NCBI RefSeq assembly: GCF_005844085.1 | Contig: NZ_VCDI01000002.1 | Location: 496,001 to 560,000, forward strand | Reading direction: 5' to 3' | DNA: 64,000 bases | Source: Lichenicoccus roseus | GTDB taxonomy: Bacteria > Pseudomonadota > Alphaproteobacteria > Acetobacterales > Acetobacteraceae | Shown: positions 13,724 through 22,330 of the stretch, one piece after another | Numbering within the stretch: the stretch's first letter is position 1 | Layout: each line of letters begins with the position of its first letter | Program-made: the position numbers and the translations under genes | The notes under the pieces: generated by a model | What the model saw: the letters and a program-made list of their open reading frames with translations, nothing else | Database searches by the model: none | What the model was told of the DNA's origin: nothing

Positions 13724-14791
13724 ATGCCGGGCAAGTTCTCCTCGTTCACCGATCCACCCGTGTTCCTCCAGACCGGCTTCCGCACGAGCGGCACCTGGCT
13801 ATGGAGCCGCTTCCGGATCGATCCGGCCGTGATGGCCTTCTACGAGCCGCTGAACGAGGTTCTGGCGACGCTCTCCATCGACCAACTCGAACGGATGCGG
13901 CCGCGTGACGCCGGATTGCACCATCCCGCACTCGACGAGCCGTATTTCGCGGAGTTCAGGCCGCTCCTGCAGGGAAACCCAGGCGGCGTCCGGCTATTCG
14001 ACAAGGCTTTCGCCCTGCAGGGGTATTTCGATCCCCCCGCCGTCCCGAACCGGAAACTGCAGAGGTATCTGCAGGGTCTGATCGATCTGGCGAACGAGAA
14101 GGAGCGGCAACCGGTCCTCAAGTTCACCCGCGCGCTCGGACGTGCTGCGTGGCTGCGGCGGTATTTTCCCGCGGCCATACAGATCATGCTTCGCCGGTGT
14201 CCGATGGAACAGTTCCACTCCGGCTGGCGCCTGCACCAGGAAACCGGAAACCCCACTTTCCTCATGATACCGCTCTACGCGCTGAGCCGCGCCGAGCGCG
14301 GTCCGTTGCGGAGGCTGTGCGGCCTCCTGGACATCCCCCACATCCCGAGTGACATCGGCCTGGGGGAGTGCGTAGGCCACTACAATGACCTCGCCCGCAA
14401 GCTGGAGATACAGACGCTGATCGCAGCCTTCCTGGCGATGCAACTGGTGGCGGAGAGTTTGTGCGAACCTCATGTCGATCTCGTCATAGAGGCTTCATGC
14501 CTCGAGACCGCACCCATGCGAAGGCTTCTCGAACGCTCGATCCAGGACATCACCGGCTTTGATATCGACCTCTCGGGCTTCGTTCCTGTCCGGTCGAACG
14601 CTCCGGTCCGGCTTCCGGCCGGGACCGAGGATATATGCCGGCAGATCTGCATGATCCTGAAGGCCGAACACCCTGCCGCCGCACGTCGCCTGCGCGACAT
14701 GATCGACGTACCCCACCGGATGCAGGATCGCCCGCCGTCGCAGGCCCGGGCTGAACTCTCGACCGGCGCGGTGACCGGCGCCTCCTTCTAG
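13724..14791 (+). CDS. sulfotransferase-like protein
   Basis: Protein of 355 residues (367 if the upstream TTG at 13688 is used). Near the N-terminus VFLQTGFRTSGTWLWSRFR resembles the 5'-phosphosulfate-binding loop of PAPS-dependent sulfotransferases. LKFTRALGRAAWLRRYFP followed by IQIMLRRCPMEQFHSGW resembles their 3'-phosphate-binding segment (usually RxPxxQFxS). The call is therefore a divergent sulfotransferase fold, perhaps decorating the glycan made by the neighbouring glycosyltransferases. The P-loop Lys/Arg is not in the canonical place, so activity is uncertain. A 260-bp, less GC-rich spacer separates it from the permease gene. Its TAG stop shares CTAG with the stop of the convergent glycosyltransferase gene. 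Confidence 0.55.
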   Translation: MPGKFSSFTDPPVFLQTGFRTSGTWLWSRFRIDPAVMAFYEPLNEVLATLSIDQLERMRPRDAGLHHPALDEPYFAEFRPLLQGNPGGVRLFDKAFALQGYFDPPAVPNRKLQRYLQGLIDLANEKERQPVLKFTRALGRAAWLRRYFPAAIQIMLRRCPMEQFHSGWRLHQETGNPTFLMIPLYALSRAERGPLRRLCGLLDIPHIPSDIGLGECVGHYNDLARKLEIQTLIAAFLAMQLVAESLCEPHVDLVIEASCLETAPMRRLLERSIQDITGFDIDLSGFVPVRSNAPVRLPAGTEDICRQICMILKAEHPAAARRLRDMIDVPHRMQDRPPSQARAELSTGAVTGASF

Positions 14792-17700
14792 TCGTCGTCG
14801 GCCTTCATGATGTCCGGGAAATCCTCCCAGACCGCGGACGATGCTCCGGCCCTTGGGTGGGATGCCATCGACTGCTGCAGCATGGAATCGACGACGGCAA
14901 CGAAATCCTCGGCCCTGCGGTCCCAGTCGTAGACCGTGGCGACCCGGTGCTCCAGTGACGACGCTGCGCGCCGGTCGATCTCACCGGCAAGCCAGGCGCT
15001 GGCGACCAGCACGCTATTGGTGGTCGCAATGCCGAATTCGCGGTGCGCCGGGATGTCGGAGCCGAGCGTCGGCAATCCCATCGCCAGCGCCTGGGATATG
15101 CCGAGATTGTAGCCCTCCCATCGGGAGAATCCCATGTAGGCGTCGGCCGCCTTGTAGAGATCGGCGAGGTCCGCGTCCGGAAGATTGGGAAACACCGTGA
15201 AGCCGAGCCGCTCCGCCTGCTCGACGTCGGTCGGCGTGCCGGCGCCGGCAAGCGCCCAGACCAGCCGCTTCGAGTGGTCCGGATAGAGATAGGGAAACTC
15301 GCGCAGGATCATGGAGATCTTGTCGAGGCCCTTGTAGACCCGCTCGTTTTCGTGGAAGCGGCAGACGGTGAGGATCACGAAGCAATCCTCCCAGCCCCGG
15401 CCCGCACGGATGCGCGCGCGGTCCGGCCGCAGCTCTTCCGTCCATGATGGCAGATGCGAGTTGCCGAGGCCGACCACGATCGCATCCTTGTTCAGCGTCT
15501 CGTCCTTCACCGCCTGCGAGATGGTGGCGATCGTGGTGGTGAGCGCCGCCGCCGCCCGCTTCTGGTAGCCGACATTGATGAGGTAGGAACGGGTCGGCTC
15601 CGGGAAGAACTCCGCCGCCGGTTCGCCGTAGTCGTAGGCAAGCACCGGGATGTGGCCGCCGATCAGTACCGGCACCTCGAAGAAGGGCGGCGTGTGCGCC
15701 ACGACAAGCGACACGTCGCTCCTGAAGGCGTAGACGGCGGCATCAAGCGCCGAGCCGAGGATCGCGCGCTCGCATCCCGGGAAGCTCATCTCGTTGTCGG
15801 CGGCCGGACCCCCGATGATGACCTCGTAGCCGGCCTGCACCAGCTTGCGCGCATGCTGCTGGATCACCACCGGCACGCCGAAACCGACTTTCCAGACCAC
15901 GCTGAGCAGCAGGATGCGCGGCCGCGGTCCGGCCGGGCGGGACCAGGGGCGTCGCACCCGCGGCGGCTCCGCCAGATCGACCGCCTTGTCGACCGAGAGG
16001 TTCGGACTGTACGCCGGATCGTCATGGAAGAACCGGCGCGCATTCCGCCGTGTGTAGTGCCCTTCGCTGAAGTAGCGGACGTAGTGCGCCGCGGTGTTGT
16101 CCAGTTCCCGGGTCTTGGACTCGTCGTGGATCAGCAGCGGATCGGCGATATAGATGTTGCGAAGCCCGGCGGCGAGGCATTCCAGGCAGGTCTTCACGTC
16201 GTTCCAGGTGATGCGCAGGATCGGATCGAAGCCGCCGACCTGGTGGAACGCCTGGCTGCGGATCGCGATGCACGCGCCGGTCACCAGCGAGATCTCCCGC
16301 GTATGGTCGATCCGCCCGACATCCTCCGGCCGCAGGAAGCTCAGCAGATGCTGCACCGTGCCCATGCTGGCGCCGGCGACGCAGCCACCATGCTGGATGG
16401 TGCCGTCCGGGAACAGCAGCTTCGCGCCGACCACGCCGACGCCCGGCTGCCGCGCATGGCCCACGAGCTTGCTGAGCCAGGCCGGATCATGGACCAGCGT
16501 GTCGTTGTTCAGGAAGACCAGTATGTCTCCCGTCGCGGCCGCCGCGCCGACGTTGTTGATCTCGGCGAAGTTGAAGGGGTGGGGATAGCGGACGACGGAG
16601 ATACGCGGACGCCGGGCAATCTCCTCGAGGTAGGCGAAGGTTTCCGGCCTGGTCGAGTTGTTGTCTATGACGATGATCTCGACGAGTTCGAGGTCGTAGG
16701 CCGTCCTGTCCAGGATGCTGTCGATGCAGGGCTTGAGATGGTCGAGCCCGTCGCGCGTCGGGATGATGATCGAGACCGACGGCCCGGTGTCGGCGAACGA
16801 CGGCAGGTCATGCTCGGCTCTGGCCGGCCTGCCGGCAACGTGGAACAGCAGGAACGGCAGATGCTCGATGCGGCGGTCGGCTTCCGGGATGTCGAGAACC
16901 AGGCGTGCGACCAGCCTGTCGAAGTCGGCGAGCGTCAGCGTCGGTAGCGCTGCCGCCTCGGCGGACGTGATCGGCACCGCGCGCGAGATAAGCAGGCAAT
17001 TGCCGACATAGTTGTAGCGCGCCAGGTATTCCGGCGAGAACTGCGGCTTGAACTGCGGCTCGCAGCGGCTGCCATCGTCACGGACGTGATCGTTATCCGA
17101 ATAGACGATGGACGCCCCGGTCCGGGCCGCTGCCTCCAGGAACATGTAGGCGGAGAGGCTGTTCAGCAGGCACGGCTCGAAGCAGAGCAGAGTGTATCCG
17201 ACCTGCGCGCGCGCCGCCTCGATCTCTTCCGCGCTCGATACGACCGAGACCCTTGCATCTTCGGCGACGGCGGAGCGCAGGAGCTCCGCATCGGCCGGGT
17301 CCAGGTCGGGCGGGATCACGATCGCGGCGCGCCATCCCGCATGGATCTGCGCCTGCCAGGACGCGACCATGGCGGTTATCGACGCCACGCCGGAGGCGGG
17401 GATCACCGCCAGGATCAGCAGCTCCGGCAGGTCGAGCGACGCCAGGTGCCGCCGGGCCGCCGCAACCTCGTGATCCTGCAGCAGGCTGTAGCGCTCGAGC
17501 CACGCCGCATACTCCTCGTCGGAAATCACCTTGAGCTGATCGGCGGCGGGCGGCGCCTCCGGCTCCGGGGCGGGATCGGCGGCGACCTCGATCGCCTCCG
17601 GCGCGGGAACGCTGGCCGGCTCCGGAGGCGGAAGCGACTCGATGAGCCATTGCCGCAGGCCGACCAGGCCCCGGCGGGTGGTGACGAACCAGATCTTGCC

Positions 17701-17802
17701 GGCGACCCGCCGCGGGCTGGGTTCCTGCCGGTAGATCGCAGGCAGCGTGGACAGGCCCATGCGAAGCAGATGGATCCGTCGCCTGGTCTTCTCCAAGGTC
17801 AT
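14788..17802 (-). CDS. multidomain glycosyltransferase (GT2-like, GT2, GT4)
   Basis: Cytoplasmic or membrane-associated glycosyltransferase of 1004 residues in three modules. Residues about 100-330 look like a worn GT2 half: YSDNDHVRDDGSR and PQFKPQFSPEYLARYNYVGN match the usual YSDED...FKPDWSPDLL...NYIG pattern, but its nucleotide-binding start is eroded. Residues 343-600 are a full GT2 domain (VSIIIPTRDGLDHLKPCI, then the metal-binding LNNDT near 431). Residues 629-985 form a GT4-like GT-B domain (KVGFGVPVVIQQHARKLVQAG near 638; GFSRWEGYNLGISQALAMG near its end). Such proteins build O-antigen, exopolysaccharide or flagellar glycans; the sugar is unknown. The start at 17802 faces the divergent 18.1-21 kb genes across a 282-bp spacer. 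Confidence 0.85.
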   Translation of the reverse strand: MTLEKTRRRIHLLRMGLSTLPAIYRQEPSPRRVAGKIWFVTTRRGLVGLRQWLIESLPPPEPASVPAPEAIEVAADPAPEPEAPPAADQLKVISDEEYAAWLERYSLLQDHEVAAARRHLASLDLPELLILAVIPASGVASITAMVASWQAQIHAGWRAAIVIPPDLDPADAELLRSAVAEDARVSVVSSAEEIEAARAQVGYTLLCFEPCLLNSLSAYMFLEAAARTGASIVYSDNDHVRDDGSRCEPQFKPQFSPEYLARYNYVGNCLLISRAVPITSAEAAALPTLTLADFDRLVARLVLDIPEADRRIEHLPFLLFHVAGRPARAEHDLPSFADTGPSVSIIIPTRDGLDHLKPCIDSILDRTAYDLELVEIIVIDNNSTRPETFAYLEEIARRPRISVVRYPHPFNFAEINNVGAAAATGDILVFLNNDTLVHDPAWLSKLVGHARQPGVGVVGAKLLFPDGTIQHGGCVAGASMGTVQHLLSFLRPEDVGRIDHTREISLVTGACIAIRSQAFHQVGGFDPILRITWNDVKTCLECLAAGLRNIYIADPLLIHDESKTRELDNTAAHYVRYFSEGHYTRRNARRFFHDDPAYSPNLSVDKAVDLAEPPRVRRPWSRPAGPRPRILLLSVVWKVGFGVPVVIQQHARKLVQAGYEVIIGGPAADNEMSFPGCERAILGSALDAAVYAFRSDVSLVVAHTPPFFEVPVLIGGHIPVLAYDYGEPAAEFFPEPTRSYLINVGYQKRAAAALTTTIATISQAVKDETLNKDAIVVGLGNSHLPSWTEELRPDRARIRAGRGWEDCFVILTVCRFHENERVYKGLDKISMILREFPYLYPDHSKRLVWALAGAGTPTDVEQAERLGFTVFPNLPDADLADLYKAADAYMGFSRWEGYNLGISQALAMGLPTLGSDIPAHREFGIATTNSVLVASAWLAGEIDRRAASSLEHRVATVYDWDRRAEDFVAVVDSMLQQSMASHPRAGASSAVWEDFPDIMKADDD

Positions 17803-18084
17803 CGAATACCTCCGCTGGCCGTCGTCGCAGCCGTCCTGTCGCTCAACCGCAAACCCGTGCCAGGACAGGCTGCAGCCTGTGCTCCAGTGTATCCCGATGC
17901 CTGAACAGAGAAGCGTCCGGGCTCTAGAGCCCGATCACCCGCCAGTCAATCTTCGACGCCGCGCGGGCGAGGGGCTTGAACCGGCTGCGCCGCCGTGGCG
18001 ACCGGGACTTCACGACCTCGCGGCACCTTGTCATATGGATGACGCTGTTTTTGATCGTTACAGTGACCTGGACTCGGAGATCGG

Positions 18085-18666
18085 ATGGCTCATCGCTCAG
18101 CAGCGCCCGCGACAGCCTCGCCGGCGATCGACCGCATCGTGGTGCCGGGAGCGGAGATCGGGACGGATGGCCTGCATGCGGATCGCACGAGGCTGGCCGG
18201 ATTCATCCGATGGGCATTGGCCGAGGAGGCGGAAGCGGCCGTGCAACAGGCGCGGATCGCCCGCATGGAAGCCGAAGCAGTCGAGCAGCGTGTCGAGATC
18301 GATCGCCTGCACGGCATCATCGCGGCAACCCATGCCTGGGCCCTCGGCCTGCAGGCTGAGGTGAATGCGCTGCGGGACCAGCCGGCGCCTCGGCGCGTTC
18401 CGACCCTCGTCCGCCTCGCCAGCCGCCTGAAGCGCAGGCTCGCCGCGATGCTGCCGATGCGGGACCGGGCGCTATTGCCCGCACCGGCTGCAGGTGATCC
18501 GGCGGCGCCGCCGGCTGCCGGCTCGACGACGTCCGAAGCGGAAACGTCGCACCGTCCGGATACCGGCGCAGTGCTCCGGCCTGTCCTCCCGTCCGGGCCT
18601 GCCACCGGCGAGGCGGCGGGACTGGTGACGCTTGAGGGGCTGTACCAGCTCTCCCGGTCGCTCTGA
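18085..18666 (+). CDS. hypothetical coiled-coil protein
   Basis: Unrecognised protein of 193 residues. A helical, Ala/Glu/Arg-rich stretch (about 38-97, from FIRWALAEEAEAAVQQARIA to GLQAEVNALRD) predicts a coiled coil. A basic patch (LASRLKRRLAAML, about 112-124) and a Pro/Ala-rich, probably disordered tail follow, with no signal peptide or membrane segment. The ATG has a CGGAG ribosome binding site 5 nt upstream, and the next glycosyltransferase starts 3 nt after the stop, so it is the first gene of a three-gene run. A coil-forming partner or scaffold for the glycosyltransferases is a guess from context. A 209-codon frame on the opposite strand is considered a shadow. Confidence 0.55.
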   Translation: MAHRSAAPATASPAIDRIVVPGAEIGTDGLHADRTRLAGFIRWALAEEAEAAVQQARIARMEAEAVEQRVEIDRLHGIIAATHAWALGLQAEVNALRDQPAPRRVPTLVRLASRLKRRLAAMLPMRDRALLPAPAAGDPAAPPAAGSTTSEAETSHRPDTGAVLRPVLPSGPATGEAAGLVTLEGLYQLSRSL

Positions 18667-18669
18667 ACG

Positions 18670-19821
18670 ATGGCGCGGATTTTCGTCAGCGACACCATCC
18701 TCGAGGAGCGGCTGGTCATCCAGGCGGAGCGCCGGGACGAGGGTACGGGCCGGCCGCGGCATCCTGAGTGGAAGGCGCTCTCCGCGCTCTATCGGGATAG
18801 TCTTGCGGCCTGTGGCTACGACGTCGCGCCGGTGGCAAGGCCGGAGATCTACCAGACCGCAATTGCCCGGCAGATCCTCGGCGCGCGGCAGGGCGACCGG
18901 CATCTTGCGGTCAAGCCGATCGAGCACCTGAGGCCGTTTCACGGACTTCCCAATCTCTACGTGTGCGACTGGGCTTTTCCGGAACTCTCGAACACGCCGT
19001 ATGGCGGTGATCCGTTCGCCGACCAGGTGCGGGTGTTGCGGATGGCGGATGCCGTGCTGTGCTGCACCGACTTCACCCGCGATGCGCTGCGCGCGGCCGG
19101 CGTCGACCGGGCGATGACGATGCCACCGCATGTCCCGTCACCGACCGGAGCGGCGCCGCCCCGGGCCAGCAGGCACGGCGGCCGTTTCCTCGGCCTCGTC
19201 GCACCGGGTCGCGCGCGTCGCCAGATGCAACCCATGCTGGCGGGCTTCATCGAGGCAGCAAGGCAGCGGGCGGGGCTCAGCCTCGTGATCCACGTGCAGG
19301 ACGACGAGCCGCGCCTTCACGACGAGGTGGTCGCCTGTGTGGCGGGGATGACCCGCGGTGTGCTCGCCGACGGGGTCGTCGATGTCCGCGCCGGGCCGAT
19401 CCGTGCGAGGCAGATCGAGGGCCTGTTCGACGACGCCGATTTCTTCCTGCAGCTGGATGTCGCCTCCGGCCTGTGCCTGCCACTGGTGCAGGCGATGCTG
19501 GAAGGCGTGCCGCTGGTGACCAGCCGGCATTCCGGCACCGCGAGCTTCCTGCCACCGGAGGCCGCGGTGACGATCGAGACCGGCGAGGCACGCTATGACG
19601 GGGAGGACGAGCCGATCGCGCGGGACCTGAAGCTGACCTGCCATCCTCCCTTGCCCGGAGCGGTACGCGACGCCGTCCTGGCCGCCGCCGCCCTCGACGG
19701 CGCCGCTCGCACGCAGAAGGCGATGCTGGCTCGCTCGCTGGCCGGGCAAAGGTTCGGCATCGACGCGTTCGCGGCCAACCTCGAACAGCTCACGATCCGC
19801 CTTGCCCGGAATACGCCATGA
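18670..19821 (+). CDS. glycosyltransferase, GT4-like
   Basis: Protein of 383 residues with the two-domain GT-B appearance. The C-terminal half contains DADFFLQLDVASGLCLPL and VQAMLEGVPLVTSRHSGTA, corresponding to the acceptor/donor segment of GT4 enzymes (usually EGFGLPLLEAMA-GxPV), though the first conserved Glu is replaced (VASG). The N-terminal half keeps NLYVCDWAFPELS and ADAVLCCTDFTRDALRAAGV, a typical NTP-sugar transferase pattern in which a glycosyltransferase announces a sensing loop. It overlaps the next gene by ATGA and is coupled to it. Donor and acceptor unknown; membership in the surface-glycan island is clear. Confidence 0.7.
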   Translation: MARIFVSDTILEERLVIQAERRDEGTGRPRHPEWKALSALYRDSLAACGYDVAPVARPEIYQTAIARQILGARQGDRHLAVKPIEHLRPFHGLPNLYVCDWAFPELSNTPYGGDPFADQVRVLRMADAVLCCTDFTRDALRAAGVDRAMTMPPHVPSPTGAAPPRASRHGGRFLGLVAPGRARRQMQPMLAGFIEAARQRAGLSLVIHVQDDEPRLHDEVVACVAGMTRGVLADGVVDVRAGPIRARQIEGLFDDADFFLQLDVASGLCLPLVQAMLEGVPLVTSRHSGTASFLPPEAAVTIETGEARYDGEDEPIARDLKLTCHPPLPGAVRDAVLAAAALDGAARTQKAMLARSLAGQRFGIDAFAANLEQLTIRLARNTP

Positions 19822-20987
19822 TCAATCGCGCAGCGGGCGGCTCGGCGGAACGGCGGCCCCTGGTCATCGACATCGGGCCATTGCGGGAGCGATACTATAC
19901 CGGCATTCCCAACGTCATCGCCGAGCTCTGCAAGCGTTTCCTGCGGGAAGACTGGCTCGACCTGTATTTCGAGCTGGACGGAAGCTGGATCGACCATGAC
20001 AGCGTGCGCCGATGTCTCGACGAGCATAGCGGCAGCAGCCTGAACGGGCGGCCGGAGCGTTTCGAACCCGCCCGCGCGATACGCGACAGCCTGCGCGAGA
20101 GCCGCATGCTGCACCGGACCGTCGGCCTGTATACGGATCTGCGTCCGGCCCGGAAGCTGTACCCGTATGAGGGAAAGATCGTCTACGATCTCTCGATGAT
20201 CCTGACGCCAGAATGCCATCCGCCCGAGGCGGCCGGCATGTATGTGGCGGATCTTGCCGAGCAGATCGCGTGCACCGAGATCCTGTTCTGCATCTCGGAA
20301 GCGACCGCCCGTGACCTCGCCTGGATCTATGGCGTCGGCCCGGAACGGCTCCGGGTCGCGCTGCTCGGCAACGCGATCGAGCCTGGCCTGGTCGACCGGA
20401 TGCGCGGGCTGCTCGGCGGGCGGCCGGTCGAGCCGTACCTGCTGGTGCTCGGGTCCATCGAGCCGCGCAAGAACGCTGCCCTGGTACTGCAATGGGCCGC
20501 CGAGCATCCCGCAATCCTCGACGAGGTCCGCATCGTCTTTGCCGGGCGCCAGGCCTGGGGCCAGAGCTTCACGTCACAGGCGGCGGAACGCGGGCTGCAG
20601 GGGGCGTTGGCGGCGGGCCGCATCGTGTTCACGAGCTTCGTGGACGAGGCGTTCCGCACCGCCCTGCTGGTCGGGGCGGCAGGGCTGATCTACCCGTCCG
20701 TCTTCGAGGGTTTCGGCCTGCCGCTGCTGGAGGCGATGGCCACCGGCACGCCCGTGCTCAGCTCGGTCTCCAGCTCGATGCCGGAGGTCGTGGGCGATTG
20801 CGGCTACTACTTCGACCCGTACAGCGTGGCGTCGCTGCATGAGGCCTACGCGTCGCTCAGGCGGGACCGGGCGTCCGGCGCGATCGACAACCTCATCGCC
20901 CGTGCCCGCGTGCGGGCCGGCGGCTTCAACTACGACAGGACCTACGAGGCCATCATCCAGGGCCTGTTCGCAGATGGCCGCGACTAG
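19818..20987 (+). CDS. glycosyltransferase family 4 protein
   Basis: GT-B fold glycosyltransferase of 389 residues. The N-terminal domain reads VIDIGPLRERYYTGIPNVI, typical of mannosyltransferase-like GT4 enzymes with the GIxRV/GIPNV loop. The hinge segment YLLVLGSIEPRKNAALVL and the donor site SVFEGFGLPLLEAMATGTPV (EX7E motif) are intact. It is probably a retaining transferase using a nucleotide sugar on the cytoplasmic face. It starts within the previous gene's stop (ATGA) and ends sharing CTAG with the convergent coiled-coil glycosyltransferase gene. Confidence 0.87.
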   Translation: MINRAAGGSAERRPLVIDIGPLRERYYTGIPNVIAELCKRFLREDWLDLYFELDGSWIDHDSVRRCLDEHSGSSLNGRPERFEPARAIRDSLRESRMLHRTVGLYTDLRPARKLYPYEGKIVYDLSMILTPECHPPEAAGMYVADLAEQIACTEILFCISEATARDLAWIYGVGPERLRVALLGNAIEPGLVDRMRGLLGGRPVEPYLLVLGSIEPRKNAALVLQWAAEHPAILDEVRIVFAGRQAWGQSFTSQAAERGLQGALAAGRIVFTSFVDEAFRTALLVGAAGLIYPSVFEGFGLPLLEAMATGTPVLSSVSSSMPEVVGDCGYYFDPYSVASLHEAYASLRRDRASGAIDNLIARARVRAGGFNYDRTYEAIIQGLFADGRD

Positions 20988-22312
20988 AGCCCCGGCGTTA
21001 TCCCGATCTGCCTGATCAGTGCGGCGATCTTTTGAGCCCGGTCCGGATCGCCATGGAAGGCCCTGATGATCGGCTCGCGAGCTTCCATATGTTCAGCCAG
21101 GCAGTTGAAGCGGTTCGGCAGGACGGTCAGCAGGTCGCGATACGGGCGAGTGGCCATCAGGTCGATGAAGGCGGACTGGTCCTCCCACCTTCCTCCGGTC
21201 GGCATCTCGTTCCAGGCTTTGAGGAACTCGATCGTCGCGTCCGAGCGTCCGGCAAGAAGAACACCGGTGTTGAGGTGTCGTTCGATCGTGGGGCTGTCGA
21301 AACTCTCGCACACGGCGATCCCGAAGCCGCTCGCCGCGAAGATATCGACTGACGGATCGACTATGACGCAGTCGGTATCCACCCAGGCGACCTGATCGTA
21401 CCCCTGCGCCATCGCCTCGATGAGCAATTCGACCTTGCGCCAGTGCGGTGAGCGGCCTTTGGTATCGGGGGTGTTGTCGATCCAATACTCGATGCCGTGC
21501 TGCCGGCAGTATCGGGAATGAACTTCGAACGTCAGCGCCAACAGGTTCTCGTGCTCCGGTCCGGAGGCGTATTGTATCAGGGTACGGTTCTGCCGGCCGC
21601 CGGATTGCGGGCCCTGGATTTCCTCGGCCTGGCCCGACCGGCCATGCCCGGCGAGCGCCTCGATCCTCTGTGCCAGGAGACCATACCGGACATAGCTCTC
21701 GGCGAGTTGCGCCGACAGGCCGTTGACCGCGTCACGCAGCGAGGCGATCTCGTTGTTCTTCTCGAGCTGCAGGGCCTGCGTGAAGGCGCGTGCAGCCTGC
21801 ACCTCCGACAGCACCTTTACATCCAGGCCTTCGGAGAAAACGCGCAGTGCCTGCAGCTTTGCCTGGCTGTTCCCGGCTTCGCTTTCCAGCCCCGAAAGCC
21901 GGTGGGCGAGCGCTACCATGTCCTTGCGCGCGCCGGTCATGCGGGCGTTCACCAGGACTTCCAGCCGTTCCGCGACAAGCGCCTTCAGCCGCTCGACCGC
22001 CAGCGCGCCGACGCGGTCGCCGATCGACAACTCGAGCTTGCGGGACAGCTCCGGCTGCAGGCTTTCGAACAGTTTCGGGGCGATCCGGGTCTCGAGCTGC
22101 GGCAGGACGGCTTCCTCCAGCCGGTCGAGCAGGTCGTCCTGCCAGTCCGAGAGCTTTGTCGCGAGGTTGCGCTTCTGGTCGACATCGACCTCGCTGGCGA
22201 TCCCCTCGTAGTAAGGGATCGCAAGCTTCCAGAAAACCGAGCGGACCGGGTTCGTGAGCCACCCCAGCAGGGATTTCGATCGTCCCCGCTGCTTTATCCG
22301 GCCAAGGTCCAT
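20984..22312 (-). CDS. coiled-coil protein with C-terminal nucleotide-sugar transferase domain
   Basis: Protein of 442 residues. Residues about 40-220 are helical with heptad-like Leu/Ala spacing and no membrane segment, predicting a long coiled coil. Residues about 243-440 resemble GT34/GT8-like galactosyltransferase domains: LIQYASGPEHENLLALT at the start of the Rossmann fold, WRKVELLIEAMAQGYDQVAW, and the metal-binding DTD at 312-314 (VDTDCVIVDP). RAFHGDPDRAQKIAALI at the C-terminus supplies the usual late His-Gly motif. Such fusions may fix chain length or tether the enzyme to a partner. The acceptor is unknown. Upstream minus-strand gene 22331-23590 ends 18 nt before this start, so both belong to one run. 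Confidence 0.7.
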   Translation of the reverse strand: MDLGRIKQRGRSKSLLGWLTNPVRSVFWKLAIPYYEGIASEVDVDQKRNLATKLSDWQDDLLDRLEEAVLPQLETRIAPKLFESLQPELSRKLELSIGDRVGALAVERLKALVAERLEVLVNARMTGARKDMVALAHRLSGLESEAGNSQAKLQALRVFSEGLDVKVLSEVQAARAFTQALQLEKNNEIASLRDAVNGLSAQLAESYVRYGLLAQRIEALAGHGRSGQAEEIQGPQSGGRQNRTLIQYASGPEHENLLALTFEVHSRYCRQHGIEYWIDNTPDTKGRSPHWRKVELLIEAMAQGYDQVAWVDTDCVIVDPSVDIFAASGFGIAVCESFDSPTIERHLNTGVLLAGRSDATIEFLKAWNEMPTGGRWEDQSAFIDLMATRPYRDLLTVLPNRFNCLAEHMEAREPIIRAFHGDPDRAQKIAALIRQIGITPGL

Positions 22313-22330
22313 CCAGCGAACTCCTCTAGA

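Noticed and set aside
18090-18719. 209-codon minus-strand frame opposite the coiled-coil gene
   Set aside because: The plus-strand frame has a ribosome binding site, is coupled to the next gene and has a coherent coiled-coil pattern; the minus frame is Ser/Arg-rich without pattern.
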